Translations under genes and position numbers: made by a program
Part shown: in pieces, positions 23,222 to 36,700 of the stretch
Layout of the letters: each line of letters begins with the position of its first letter
Position numbering within the stretch: the first letter of the stretch is position 1
NCBI RefSeq assembly: GCF_945859705.1
Contig: NC_079134.1
Coordinates: 160,305,718-160,369,717 of the forward strand
Direction: 5' to 3'
DNA: 64,000 bases
Source: Episyrphus balteatus
Lineage: Eukaryota > Arthropoda > Insecta > Diptera > Syrphidae
Notes under the pieces: model-generated
Database searches by the model: none
Seen by the model: only the letters and a program-made list of their open reading frames with translations
What the model was told of the DNA's origin: nothing

Positions 23222-24691
23222 ATATTGAAGTAGTTCAACCAAGTTCGTTCTTATGATGGAAAAGTCATTGCATGTTGCAGAAACATACGACATGTTAAAC
23301 TTCAAGATTTATTGGACCGAAATTATTCCACACTTAGGTTAAATTATATAAGCCCTCAAACTGAATCTCAATTGAACTATCTTCCAAGTCTTTGAACTAA
23401 CCCATCGACAAATTCAATGGTAGTTGTTTTGAGTTTGTATGAAAGTTTGAATTAGTTCTTGAATTTTAAATTTTTTCTTTCAATTTGTTCATCTATCTAG
23501 GAATTCCTTATGTTTGTAATTTGAATTATTGAAATTTTATGTTTAACCGCAAAAGCGTTACAAAACTACATAAAAATGATATTTGATTTAAATGGAGACA
23601 ACAAATTGCCTTGCTCCTCAATTCGATTAAAAATTCAATTAAATTTTTTTATATAAACATAAGAAGATTTGTTTGTGTTTAATTTAAAATATATACCTAA
23701 TTAAATTAATTTATTATTTCGAATGCAGTTTAAAATTCATATAAACACAATAAATTAATTAGCTTTTTTTTTTTAATTAATTTTGAGTTAATACATTTTT
23801 ATACACAAGTTTTTTTTTGTTTATTAACAAAAATCCAAGATGAAATACAATAGGTAAATTTAATTTTACATTTTAAAAAATCAGTCTAAAATGGTTTTTG
23901 TTTTTTTATTTATTTTACCCTTAAACATAAATTTATTTATTAAACTTAAACTTTACACACAAAATCTTATACAAATAATTTTGTTTAATAATATTTATTT
24001 GAGTTAATAGCACAAAATATATAATAATTACATATTTAAGGAGAGAAGATTATAATAATAGTTTCATGGCTCTTCAATCAAAATGATGGGATAGTTTTTT
24101 ATTTTTTTTTTTGTTTGTTTAATTTATTATAATAAATATATTATATTGAAAGGTACACATTAATTTTTTATTGGAATTGATATTTCTATTTACAAATGAT
24201 TTTTCAATTTCTCTTCAAATAATTTCCAATAAGTTTTTTATAATGTGTTGGTAAATAAATGCATTTTATATCTGGTATCTATGTATCTTTTTTTTTTTAT
24301 TAATTTGTATTTGTTTATATCTCATAAATTTATATCTTGTGTAAACTAATATTTTTTATGGTTTAAATGTACGATATAATTATGTATAAATATTTCAATT
24401 CACTTTTCCAATTCACATTTTCTCTCTCTCCATATACATATTTCTATCCTCTTTTTTTTTGTAAATAGATATATTTTTTATTTTGTATGTCTTTTTTTTC
24501 TAACACTATACACTTTAAATTATTTTTTTTTATTTAAGCTTTATTTATGGTATTGTTTTTTCTTTTTGAATCAACAATTTATATAAATATTTATAGAACT
24601 TTGCAGGACACACAGTTGATATCCTTTAGTGATGGAGTATAGGAAATTTATCTTGAGAGTCCATTTGTTCGTTTTTTTTTTTTTAATACAA
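23222..24691 (-). other. stan: Probable stan 3' UTR (terminal-exon isoform)
   Basis: Directly after the TGA of the terminal stan exon on the minus strand. Strongly T-rich on the plus strand with many TTTATT (minus-strand AATAAA) signals, so the cleavage site cannot be chosen. No ORF, repeat end or RNA gene was recognised. Confidence 0.45.
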
Positions 24692-24725
24692 TCACACGGT
24701 CGTTTCATCATCATCAATATTCCTC
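24692..24725 (-). CDS. stan: stan alternative terminal micro-coding exon adding a PDZ-binding C-terminus
   Basis: On the minus strand, a long pyrimidine tract (about 24780-24745) and ttaactatactatag lead to AG at 24727-24726. The exon then reads G AGG AAT ATT GAT GAT GAT GAA ACG ACC GTG TGA. Joined to the GA left by the donor at 35149, this gives ...SITDTE-RNIDDDETTV-stop in frame. The last four residues, ETTV, fit a class I PDZ ligand (S/T-X-V). From memory, a Drosophila Flamingo isoform ends in the same residues, which strongly supports the exon. It contributes only 34 coding bases and lies 10.4 kb from the previous exon. A translated ORF search would miss it. Confidence 0.9.
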
Positions 24726-27700
24726 CTATAGTATAGTTAATGGATTAAAAAAAAAGAAGGGAGAAAAAAAGAAGAGAAAACAAAAATACATTAGAAGTTT
24801 GTCCATGCGGTATGAGGAGGGCATTAATATGCAAATGTTTTTCTGCTAAAAGGATAAGTTTCTATTTCTAGTAGTATTATACTTGCTATATAAAGAAATG
24901 TAATACTTTTTTTTTCAAATGATTTGTTAATTTTAAATGAAAGCAAATAAAAAAACTTTAATATTAATAATTCTATGTTACATAAATAAAATATAACTAA
25001 AGTTAGTTTGTTTTACATGAAAATTTTGCAGTAAAGTAGGTTTTAATGAATATGTGTTGAAAAGTCACTGAACTAGCTTCGATGTATTGATGATTAAAAT
25101 ATAAAATATAGGTTTATAGACTTTTGTTTGTAACTTTTATTGAAAATATTTCAATTTGTGTTATTGAAACAATGAGTACCTTAATGAAAAGAGTTTTCAA
25201 AATAATAAAAAGTCTAGTTTAACATAAAATGAAAAACTTAGTTCAGACAGAAAAGTTTCAATGACCTTTTTAAATTGACCCATTTTATAGTTTTCCTACA
25301 GACAATTTATAAATTGAAAAGGGCTTTAAATAAATAACACAAAATTTCCAACTTTTTTTTACATGTTTCCACAACTGGACATCACTAAAAATAGTTCTAA
25401 ACAAGTGGGTATTAGTTTAATTAAACGACAAATCAGTACCATATTTTTCAGAAGACAGAAAATAAATACTTTTTAGGACCAAAGTTATGACCCAAAGGGA
25501 AAATTTTATATTTTTCAATCGGAAAATATATGTAGGTAGGTATATAAAAATATTAAAAGCCATTTTTGATCAAATAAAGGAAACTAAATTGGTTTTTAGC
25601 ATTATTGAGAAGCACTTTTTCTACCATCAATTTGAATTTGATCAAGCCCAGTAATTTTAGACATTTTTTACCTCAATCTGCAGAAAAATTCCTACTGGGC
25701 TCGATTTTGGTATAGACCTTCGTTACAGCGTTGTTATGAAGATGTGAAAAATCGACATTGATATCGCGTCCGCGTTTGAAGTTATAGAGGTCAAAAGGTC
25801 ATGAAAATCAGTTTTTCGCATATATCTCTCGACCTGTTGCTCGTAGGTCGATATAGAAAAATTGTTCGTCATAAAATTATCTACAAATATTGCCTCATGC
25901 ATTTTTCTGTAACATTAACCGTTTTCGGAGTAGAGCGGTTAGAAAGAGACTATATTATAACGTCGTCATTCAATCTGTTCAAAGTTTCGATATGACTCTT
26001 AGAAGTAATCTTAGAAGTAATCTAAGAGTTATCTTTGATTCTCATGCGATGTATAAAATATATATGCGATTCAAAAAAATGCAAAAAATGTCCATGTGGT
26101 GCAATGGTACCATTTCGAATGTCTTCTTTCTCACTAAAAAAAAAACACCCTTTAACCCAAAATATTTTAATGAGCATAGGTATTTAATTATTTTTTGTTT
26201 TAATAGATAGATGGATGAAATTTATACTGTAGATAATAAAATATAAAATAAAATTTGATATAAAATTTATAGGTTGTCTTTTAAAAAAATATATTAAATT
26301 GTGTTAGAACAGAAAAAAGATTGATTTTATTGATTTTTTTGGTGAAAAGTGATTGGTTAAAAAAATTCTAACTCTTTTGGTAGATGTTCTATAGACTAGA
26401 CATGGTCGATATAAATATTTTGAGCTGAAACAATAAGCTTTCAGATGATAAAAATTCACGATAGGTTGTCATAAAAAATATGGATTAAAAGGTGATGAAA
26501 TAAAAAAAAATTTAGATTTTTTCGATTTTTTTTTCTGCAAAAATATGATTTTTTAGGGTTTCACTTCTACCACGTGTGAATTCCACACATGATTTTTTTT
26601 TTCTATGGTATAGTTAACGTGCATACACAATTTTATCATCCTACCACTTATTTTCAAGGAGTACTTGGTAATATTTTGGCTCTTGTTCTTTAAGTAAATG
26701 AATATTTATAAAGAGTGTAATAACTTTTATTATGACGGTCCAGGCACATTTGTATCGGTTTTATTCGATCGGGCGTTAAATATTACCTCGAAATCATGTA
26801 TAATATTAATAAAAAGGTTTCATTAGCTATACTATGAAATGCAACAATGCGGGTGCAACACAGAAAAGCTCTTGTATCTAACCTCCTGGATGGAATACAA
26901 TATCTCAAAATAACTCTTATATTGAGTAGTACCAATGATATAAATTTCATGATTTTATCACAAAGTGCACGATGGAGCTCGTTTTTAATGCTAAGCCGCT
27001 ACACTAATATTATTTCTGATTTTTTAAAATATATTTAGAGATCGCGAGCATCGATTTAATGCAAAAATGGCGTAGTTTTTAGTTTTTTTATTAGCTAATT
27101 AATTAATTTTAGTTTATATCACAATACACATAATGTATAGAAAATCCTTTTCAGAATAGCATTTTTTGTTCATCTATAAAAATGTAAATGGATGATTATT
27201 CCAATTTTTTAAAATTGAATTGTTGTAACAATTGATTAATCAACCCTCAAAACTACACTTAAATTTCTATCAATTGTAATATCAAGTCAATACCCATTTC
27301 AATAATTTAAATAATTTATCAATTTCTATATTTATAGATAACAAATAATACTATTTTGATGCAAATTTTGTTTAGATTATTTTGAATAAAATAACATTTT
27401 TGAAAACATTTTGAAAATCTCGAATGCGTAATGCTTATTGGAGGTAAATTTTAAAATCAATACTCATATGTATCTTCTTTTATCCTTTCCTAATTCCCCA
27501 ACTCTTCATCGTGCTTAATGTGTTATATTAATTAATATTTATTACTAATAGTAATCATAACCCGTTGAGAACATGGTTATTTGATATATAAAAAAAAACA
27601 ATATTTAATCTCTACAATTAGTATATAAACATATTTTTTTTGTATTGAAACTATTTTAACTGTTGATTTTCTGCATAAGCTCTTTTCATTTTTATCCTTG

Positions 27701-30700
27701 TTAAAAGTACCTTTTTTTGGGATTCTCTGAATTTACAAATATGTGTCAACTACCTGTTAACAACCAATTAAAACAAACAAAATTAAAAATTTTCATTCAA
27801 AAATACAAAATACAAAAAAAATATACATCCTTGAGTTCCATTATGATTTCTTTATAAAAACTAATTTGTCGGTGTTTATTATTTTCATTTTTGTATTTTA
27901 TTTTTATTTTTTTTTTCATTTATTTACAAAAAACCAACTGCAGTCACTTTTCAACAGAAAAAATATCCTGTTTCTAGGAAAAAAATATGAGTTAAAACTT
28001 TTCACGTAAAAATAAAAAAAATATTACACAAGAGATACAAAAGTCATGAAAAACAATATTTAGAGATGTGATAGTGACAGAAAGGATGCGTTTTATATAA
28101 TATTCACTTTTTTATTTTATTTTGTACCTTTATACAAAAAATAAAAATAAAATAGATAATAATTACAAACTAAAAAAAAAAAATACAAAGTTGCACTTAA
28201 AACGTGAATGAAATTTGATGTGATGGTAAAAGTGTGCTTCAGTTATATAAAAAAAAAACGGTGTAATATAAAAATAAATGGTTTAATCTTTTTTGAATAT
28301 GTGTTGTGTATATATGTGGCAGTGTATGTGTGTATGTGCACTTAATACTGCAGGAGCTTAAGAATTTTTTATTGTTGCATCTAAAATGTGATTATATACG
28401 AGTGCTAAAAAACTCAACCGGAAGAGTTAAATGAGTTTTGAAAAACAAAAAAAGGACACACACAAACAGCTTTTTGCAGTTATAAAACAGAAAAAAATAC
28501 AAAATAAAAATACATACAAACAAACATATGCATGTGTGATTTTATGAGATGAGTGTGCCGGTGCAGTGTATAAGGTAAGACTTGCAAAAAGGATCACAAA
28601 AAATATAAAATGCGAACGTTGCACTGACGAATTTTTGTGTGTTTTTTATTTTTGTTTATGTCTTTTCACATGACTTTTATTTTTTTGTGAGACCAAAAAT
28701 ATAGTGAAAGAGATAGAAATAAAGAGATACTATTGTGAGTTAAGTTTTACAACTAAAAATAAATTGCAGAAGCGCAAATATATAGTTCCAGGGACTTAAT
28801 TAAATTTCGTCCTTTCGAAGCTTCTAAAAAAGACTCTCAGTAGGTTTATAATAATTTCTAATAAACTAGCGATTTGAAAGTTACTGGCAGAAGGGGTGGT
28901 GATAAGGAAGGGGTTTTGAATATAAGTTTAATTGATGTTATGCCTTGCCCTTCCTTCTAATGGCCAAGGATTACTATTTTTCAAAGTTTTAAATAGAAAT
29001 AATGAAAAATCAATGATTAAGTGTTTTTTTTTTTTTTTCTTCCCTTCGATATGAAAGTAACGAAAAGAGCTAAGAAGGATTGAAGCCAATTATTGTATAA
29101 AGAACTATAGTACAATATTATATTAGCTTCTTCATTATTAGTTTCGACGAATATCGAAATGAACTTGATGTTAAGTTCTTTTTTTTTTTTGTATCAAGAA
29201 ATAATTAATTAGCCTCGAAGGAATAAGTAAAATCGGTGGAAGCAAAGTTTTTTTTTTTATTATTTAAGTGAAAGGACGAAGAAAAGATGTGAAGTGGGGG
29301 CTAATGGTATAATAGGTAGGTGAACTACTACTTAAAGGTACTCAATTGCTTCGATTTTTTTTTCTTGCTCCTCACCCATTAGCATCCAAGCGTGTTGGCT
29401 ATATATATAGTATTATATAGAAGAAGAAGAGTAATAGTTTTTTTTTTTTTACTTTCAAGCTGTTTCATTGTGGGTCTAAGATTTGCATGCAACTTTTTTT
29501 TTGTTCAACTTTATTGGCATTATAGTGAGGTCAATTTTAATCTTATATTGGATGGGTTTTTTTTTTGGAGAGAAAATGAAGAAGAAGTTTTTTTTTTTGT
29601 GTTTGTTTAATTTTTTCGTCTACCATATTGTTAGAGACCAAGGATATCGTTGTCGCCTGTGCAGCCAAATGATGGATAACTGAAAGTTTATGTTTGATGA
29701 AATTTTTTTTTTATAGAGAAAACAAAAAAAAAAAACATTACAATAAAATAAAAAAAATAGAAATATATTTAACATAGTATTGAAATGCAATATAAAGAAT
29801 ATTTTTTTGTTTTTTGTGTATGTGTAATTTGAAATAGATATTAAATGCACACATTTATGGATTTGGTAACATATTTAAGAACTTTAATGAATTTATTACT
29901 TAACAAAAACACAATTATTAATAAATTTGCCATGAATGTAGCATAAGGAAGCAAGATCGGTTGATATTCCTAAACAAAATAAAGGCCAGTAGAATTAAAT
30001 CAAGCTAAATACCCATTACCCATAAAACAATCTAAGCCCGATTTGTTTATAAAGCGTTTTATAATGCAGTTTTCTGTCGTACATCATTTAAGCCCTGATT
30101 TTTTTCAATCGTCAGTTTGACTATTAGAAGTAAATGTCAATATGAAAAAAATGTTTTTTTTTTTGGTAGAAATCAGCCTTAACAGTGGCTTATCAGGCTT
30201 ATGAAAAAATTGCTTCTGATTATGTTATTGATGTCATTTTGTCCCCTGATTTCTAGCCAAAGTTCACAATTGCTCAAGAACTCAAAACCAATCTTAGAAA
30301 TAAAAGTGTTGGGAGGTTCCCCAGGTTTTTATAAAAACTCATACATGGTTCGATGGATGAACGAAATCAAAACAAAAAAAAACCTCTTATTTATTTTGCA
30401 TTAATGGAACTTTAAATATTATCTTACAGTCATAACTGAAACGTGGCTAGGAAAATGATGCTGACATAAACCCTGCTAATAGCGTTTTCTAAAAGGAAGG
30501 TGGTGTCTTAACGGCTGTTAATGTTGTCATATATCTGTGTATTTCGTTCCACAAAATGCCTGTTATTTTACTTACTTACTTGTACTAGACGTTTTCAATC
30601 TCTTTTACGGTTTAAAGAACCCATATTTATTTTTTTATTTATTGGAACAAATTGTCATCGACAGAGTTTTTTAAATTTTATTTCAAGGAATTCCACTTTT

Positions 30701-33700
30701 TATACTGTATAATTTTTGTATTGCATTGCAACGTGAACAATTGAACATTTAATTTATCAAGGACAAATTAAGCTTTGAGTTTGATTACTAATAGAAATAT
30801 TAGACTTGTTGGCCTGCCAAATAACTCGCATATTTTGTCTTATGGGTAAGTTAAAATAAGTTAAGCTACCTATTGGTAGTTTCTATAAAAAGCCTAACTA
30901 ATTATGTATAGTTCTCATAGAAATAGAAATTTTGGTGACCAAGCAAGGAAATGATTTTTGTGAATTTCATTCATAAAATGTTGTAAAGCCAATTCTTCGA
31001 AACATTCGGAAACTTCCTGTTTAAGAAGAGTAATCTTCTCTGAATTGTAAAATTGCTTCCGTAATATGTAAGAAAAAGTAGCAAAAGTTAATGAAATCAA
31101 GGGGCACGGTAGTGCCCAGCCAAGTTCTCTAGCAACTTTGGCACTACACCCTTATTTACAGGAAACAACTCAGGCCATTTTCGACCCCCCTCTAACTTCC
31201 ACACCAAAAATGCTAGAAATTTCAAACTCGCTACATTTATTGAGCTTGTCAAAACCATACTCCTCACAAAATTTCAGCCTTTTACGATGAGTAGTTTCTG
31301 AGATATAGGGCTTCAAAAATCGCAAAAACCGTAACTGACTGACTGACTGACTGACTCACTCACTGACAGATCATCAAAATTATGGAGAACTTCCCGTTAA
31401 CGTAGAAACTTGAAATTTTACACGGTGATAGGGCTTGTGGTGTATACAAAGGGAAAAATCGAAAATTTGAGATTTTCAATTCAGGGGGCGTGGCATCCGC
31501 CCATTTCCGCTGAATTATCATCAAATATTATAGAGCACTTCTGATTATCGTAGAATCTTGAAATTTGGTAGAATGGTAGAGATAATAGTTTATACAAAGG
31601 AAAAAATTTAAAATTTGAGAATTTCAGCCAGGGGGCGTGGCAACCGCCCATTTTCACTGAATTTTCATCAAATATAGAGATTTTCAATTCTACAGCCTTA
31701 CCTTGCAAAAAGTAGTGAAATCACAACAAAAACATTACTTTTAAAAAAAGAGCCAAGTTCTCCTATGTTGAAATTATGCTGGCACAAAAAGTACTGAGAT
31801 GTAAAAGTGTACCAAGTTCTAAAGTTTGGGTTCAAATTCGTATCAATAAAATTTTGATTGTTTACTTGGCAATTTTTGAAAAAACTTTAAAAATCGGTAA
31901 TTAAAAGAAAAATTGTCAAGAGAACAATCAAAATTTTATTGATACGAATTTGAACCCAAACTTTAGAACTTGGTACACTTTTACATCTCAGTACTTTTTG
32001 TGCCAGCATAATTTCAACATAGGAGAACTTGGCTCTTTTTTTAACAGTAATGTTTTTGTTGTGATTGAAAATAACACGGTGTTACAAAAATGAGGTTTCA
32101 CAATATACGCGGGCCGAGACCTATCAGGTTTTGTAGAGCTAGTCGCACTGATTACGAAACGGTATTTGAAAATACCCTAACACCCCCAAAATCTGGAGTT
32201 ACGGGCAAAAAACGGTTTTTTGGACCTTCACCCATTGAAAAAATTCTAGCTTCGTCAATTTTTTACTTTTTAATAAAAATTTTTATTTTTTAAATAAAAA
32301 CAAAAAATATTTTGAAAAAAGAAAAATCTGATAAAATAATTTTTCAATTTTCAATTTCAATTTTCTCAAAAACTAGAAGACATAGAAACATAGTTTTCAC
32401 TGTTTGATAAGGAATCAATTGAGGTAGTTTTCTGGGTGAGTAATTTTTTTTATTAAAATTCACAGTCTGGACAAAAAAAGTATAAAATGAGTTTTAAAAA
32501 ATTTGTTTTCGCCTATTTTTAACTTTGAAATCGATTATTTCAAAAACTATTGGTTATATTATATTGATTTAAAAATTAGAATCAAATTAACAATTTTGCC
32601 TTTCGGCAATGGTATCATTTATAACTGTAAGTGTTGCCGTTGTTTTTTAATAATTTTTTTATTTTGATAATTTTTTTTTTGAAAAATACCCCTCCCACCT
32701 AAACGGGGAGAGATAGACACGTTATCAAATCCTGGCTCCCAAGTAGGATACTACGTGCAGAAACAACATTTTTGTTCTTTACCTAAAAGTTCGAATTTCT
32801 GTATCTGGGTTGAAATCGAAAAATTTTTTTTTCTAAGCCAATTTTGAAGTGATTTTCATAAAAAATACCTCGATTGATTGGGAAATAGATATAGTTTTAG
32901 AATATATTTTTAAAATAGCATGTTGTTTTGAAAACATATACTTTAAATTAATGCCGAAGTTGGGCAAATGACGAAAAAAATGGAATTTTTGAACTTTGAC
33001 AGCTTGTAAATTTTAAGTGGCTAAACCGAGTTACATGTTTTATACATTGTTGAATAGGTATATTTCTATCAGAAACTGTAAAAAAATCGAAAATGGGTAA
33101 AAAAATTGACGAAGCTAAAATTTTTTCAATGGGTGAAGGTCCAAAAAACCGTTTTTTGCCCGTAACTCCAGATTTTGGGGGTGTTAGGGTATTTTAAAAT
33201 ACCGTTTCGTATTCAGTGCGACTATCTCTACAAAACCTGACTTTTGAAAATGTAATAAAGTTTAAGACACTTTAGATTCTTGTTTCTAATCTCAAATTTA
33301 ACATAATTGCTGAATTTTAATAGGGTACTAATATTACTCAAGTATTACTCATTTTTTCAAATATACCCATATTTTCTCTACACTAAAAAAAAAACACCTT
33401 TTCACATAAAAAAAAATTTATAAACTTGTTTTATTCGTAGTTCCCATAGGAAAGACAACATTTTTAATAAATTTCGTAATGGTAACTTTTATATCATTGA
33501 TTCTATCGGACTTATCGTAGATTTTCCGTATTAAAAAAAAAAAAAAAACATAGACTACTTAGATTCTTGGTTTCTGTTTTAAATTAAACATTTGTACCAA
33601 TTTTCAATGATGTAACAATTTTGTCCCAGTTTTTGTGAATTCTGAATTTAATCATTAAAACACCCTTTCACTCAAGATAATTTTGAAGACTCTGTTGATT

Positions 33701-36700
33701 CTTAGTTCTTTTAACAGACATTACTTTTTCACCAAGTTTAAAAAATTAACAAAATGTAAGTCAGCAGTCAGCAGACACCTTTCTCACACAACTCAACCCA
33801 CCAAAAAAACACCCTTTCACCAAAAATATTTTGAAAAACTTTATGAATTCTTTGTCCCTGCTCTATCTTAAACCTTCATCCCGAATTTTGTTAGTGAAGC
33901 ATGTTTTTCACATGAGTTTTGGTTATGTTTTACCTGCTGAAAAAAAAAACAATCACCCTTGTTTTTAATCGGCTATAACTTTAGAGCAATTGTATTGACT
34001 TTATTTTTATGTCATTATATTTCACAAAAAAATGTTTTCACTATATTTTTGACCTTCACTCCCTCCCTCTTGTCCGCGAAAAAACACCTTTTTACCCAAC
34101 TTTTTTTTATAGACTTTTTTACAATTGGTTCTTATCCCAAAAGCAAACTTCTTGACAAGTTTCATGAGTGTAACATTACTTTATTTTTTAAATGTCTATT
34201 TTACCTTTACTATCAAACAAGGATTGATAACATTGTGTTTCAATTTGATCCTTTTTATCTAAAGGTTTTCCTGGAATTTTGAGTATTTCGTTCCTACTTT
34301 TTTTATTTTGACATGATTTTATTAAATTTATTATTTATTTTTAAGCAGTTAAAAAAATAAAAAAGAAACCTTAAAAAAGAATTTTGGTACTATGATCTAT
34401 GAGACACCCTTTATATTGTAAACCAATGTTGGTAAACCCTTTTATTAAAAAAAAACGGTTAAAATTTTTGATGTAAAATATCAGTTTTAACCCTTAAATA
34501 TGTTCCAAATCCTTAGAATAAAATGTTTAGAAAAAAAAAAATTAAACACTCAATAAAAAACGATCAAATAAGTTTTTAAAAAAGCACACACATGAGAGAT
34601 GATTGAAAACAAACTCAAAAGAAATTTAAAATATAAACAAAAATATAATTATTCGAATACGTTCCACAAAAAATATGTTTACCTCAGATCTGTTCGTTGT
34701 ATATAGTTGATGTTGTTGTAGTAGTTGTGGTTAATATTAATGTTGATCCCAATGTTAAATTTGTATATATTGTTTTTTGTTAATTTGTTTTATTTTTTAT
34801 TTAATTTTAATTTTTTCGCATGAATTTATAGATGACGCAAAAAATATTTAAAGAGTAAGCATAATAAAGAAAGTTTTTTTTTTTTAAGAAAAAAGAGAAA
34901 AAAGAAAAGAAACAAATAAAACCAAAATTAGATTTTCTTGAGCCGTTCCCATGACCATCTATGTTTAATTATTTTTTTGGAATGTATTTTTATGTAGGAG
35001 GAGTACCCAGGGATTATTTTTATTTTTATTTTTTTACGAATATATAAAAGAAAAAAGAAGAAAAAAATAAAAATAATTAACAAACACCAAGGAACATGAA
35101 TATAAAAAAGGATCTACTTTGTAGCCCCCTGACTTGTATATGAACTTACTCAGTGTCTGTTATACTGGTTAGCGGGGCTAATGGCTGCATTGGTGCCACT
35201 ATGCTCGGTGGGGAGGAAGCTCTCGATCCATGCCTAGACGATAGTCGACTCTGAGGAATTCCCGGATTATTGATATCATTGACCATATGATGGTTTTGCT
35301 TTCGGCCAAGACTTGTCGCTGAATGGTCTTCTTCAGCGGTATAGGGAAAATGGTAACCATTTTTATCGGAACCATCTGACATCCGATCGGAATGATATTC
35401 CATTTGACGGATTTGTTGAGCTTGTTGATGCTGTTGTTGTTGATTTTGCTGATAGTCGTTTTTCAGCAGGGAATGTACGCTGTGCATTGAATCACCGTAT
35501 AAAGGCTGAGTTTTGAGAGTGTAATGGTTATCCCGGGAACCGTATATATCCGGGGCGATCCGTTCTTTTGACATATAAGGTGAATCTGATGATTTCGCCG
35601 TAAGATAAGTGTTTCCAAGCGTTCTTTGTTTTTCATAGATATTGTCACTTAGGTACGCATTGTCCGGATGGAACGATCTCATGTGGTTAACAATCTGAGA
35701 CCCTCCGCCATTTCCACCGCCATAATCTTTTTCACTCCCATAATGACTCGGAGGTTTATAAGTTCCAGTAACAGTCTGTCCTTGTAAATCAAACTGACCG
35801 TAATTATCTTGATAATCCTTCCTCCGGCCGTATAGACTTTCCCGTTCCACCTCATACCCGTTATCATTTCGGGCATTCTGAATATTCTCAAGAATCGATG
35901 GTGGCATATTGATTTTGTTCTGATGCTGATGCAGGTAGGATGTGTCTGTGAGATCAGGATTAGGCAAGGGATTGGGAGAATTAGTCTTATGTGGGTGTAT
36001 AACTTCATTGTCCGACCCGGTTTCTTGGGACCATCTTCCGATATTTGGTGGAGAAGGCAAATAAGCATCGGGAAGTTGACTTGACCACCTTGGAGCATAA
36101 ACTGGCTTATTCACACTTGGAAACAGCTGTGGGCTCTGAACGACATTAAGTTCCGGTGGAGTTGTTGCTTGAACATGTTCTGTAATATTTGGTAGATAAG
36201 ACGGTGTAGCACTTACACCAGTACTTCGGTGGGTTCCAGTACTTCTGGCAGTCCTTGATTCATCATCATCACTTGAATGGCTACTGGCAAGTTCTAAACT
36301 TCGACCATCAGTTTCCGAACCGGAGTCGGAGTCTTTTCGATGACGTCGAGGTTTTTCTTCCCTTCGGCTACTGGAAGATTCAAAACCTCGTAAGTAGCTT
36401 GGAGCTTCACTGGCAGAATTGTAGTTTGATGTTGATGTTGAGGTTTGTCGAAGTTGGCCGTCACTACGAATCAAAAGAGGTTAAACTGATTTTTTGAGAG
36501 AATTGGGTATTCTTACCTGTAAGGGCTTGAACTTGTCTTAGCCGTACTTCTTGAAGTTGTACTCGAAGCACTAATACCGATATTTCTTCTTGCTGTATCA
36601 TAGTTTCCGGCTAGGAAATTATTCGGCCGGGATGAGTTAACGTTATGGGAACTATTACTAACAACTAGGGATGAATCCAAGAGTGGAACCTTCCTTCCCA

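Larger units (their letters stand above)
24726..35149 (-). other. stan: stan last intron (10,424 bp, alternative)
   Basis: GT-AG intron between the tail exon and the PDZ-ligand exon; the part next to 35146 would be 3' UTR in the unspliced isoform. It contains a LINE endonuclease-like scrap (about 30260-30460), inverted repeat copies (31098-32067), a foldback element (32124-33240) and a roughly 140-bp tandem array (about 33240-34290). About 24730-30200 and 34300-35140 are AT-rich, with nothing else recognised. Short ORFs here (for example 29392-29610 and 33959-34282) are low-complexity and not supported. Confidence 0.85.

Noticed and set aside
31331..31365. CRISPR-like or satellite array from GACTGACTGACT repeats
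   Set aside because: Simple tetranucleotide tandem inside an interspersed repeat; no spacers, and the genome is eukaryotic.
33959..34282. 107-residue Phe-rich ORF
   Set aside because: Lies in the diverged 140-bp tandem array; low complexity and no family.
34681..34700. Possible alternative stan acceptor (gaacag|atctgag on the minus strand) after the tail exon
   Set aside because: It would give a long Phe/Ile-rich non-conserved tail, has a weak pyrimidine tract, and is clearly inferior to the ETTV exon at 24725-24692.
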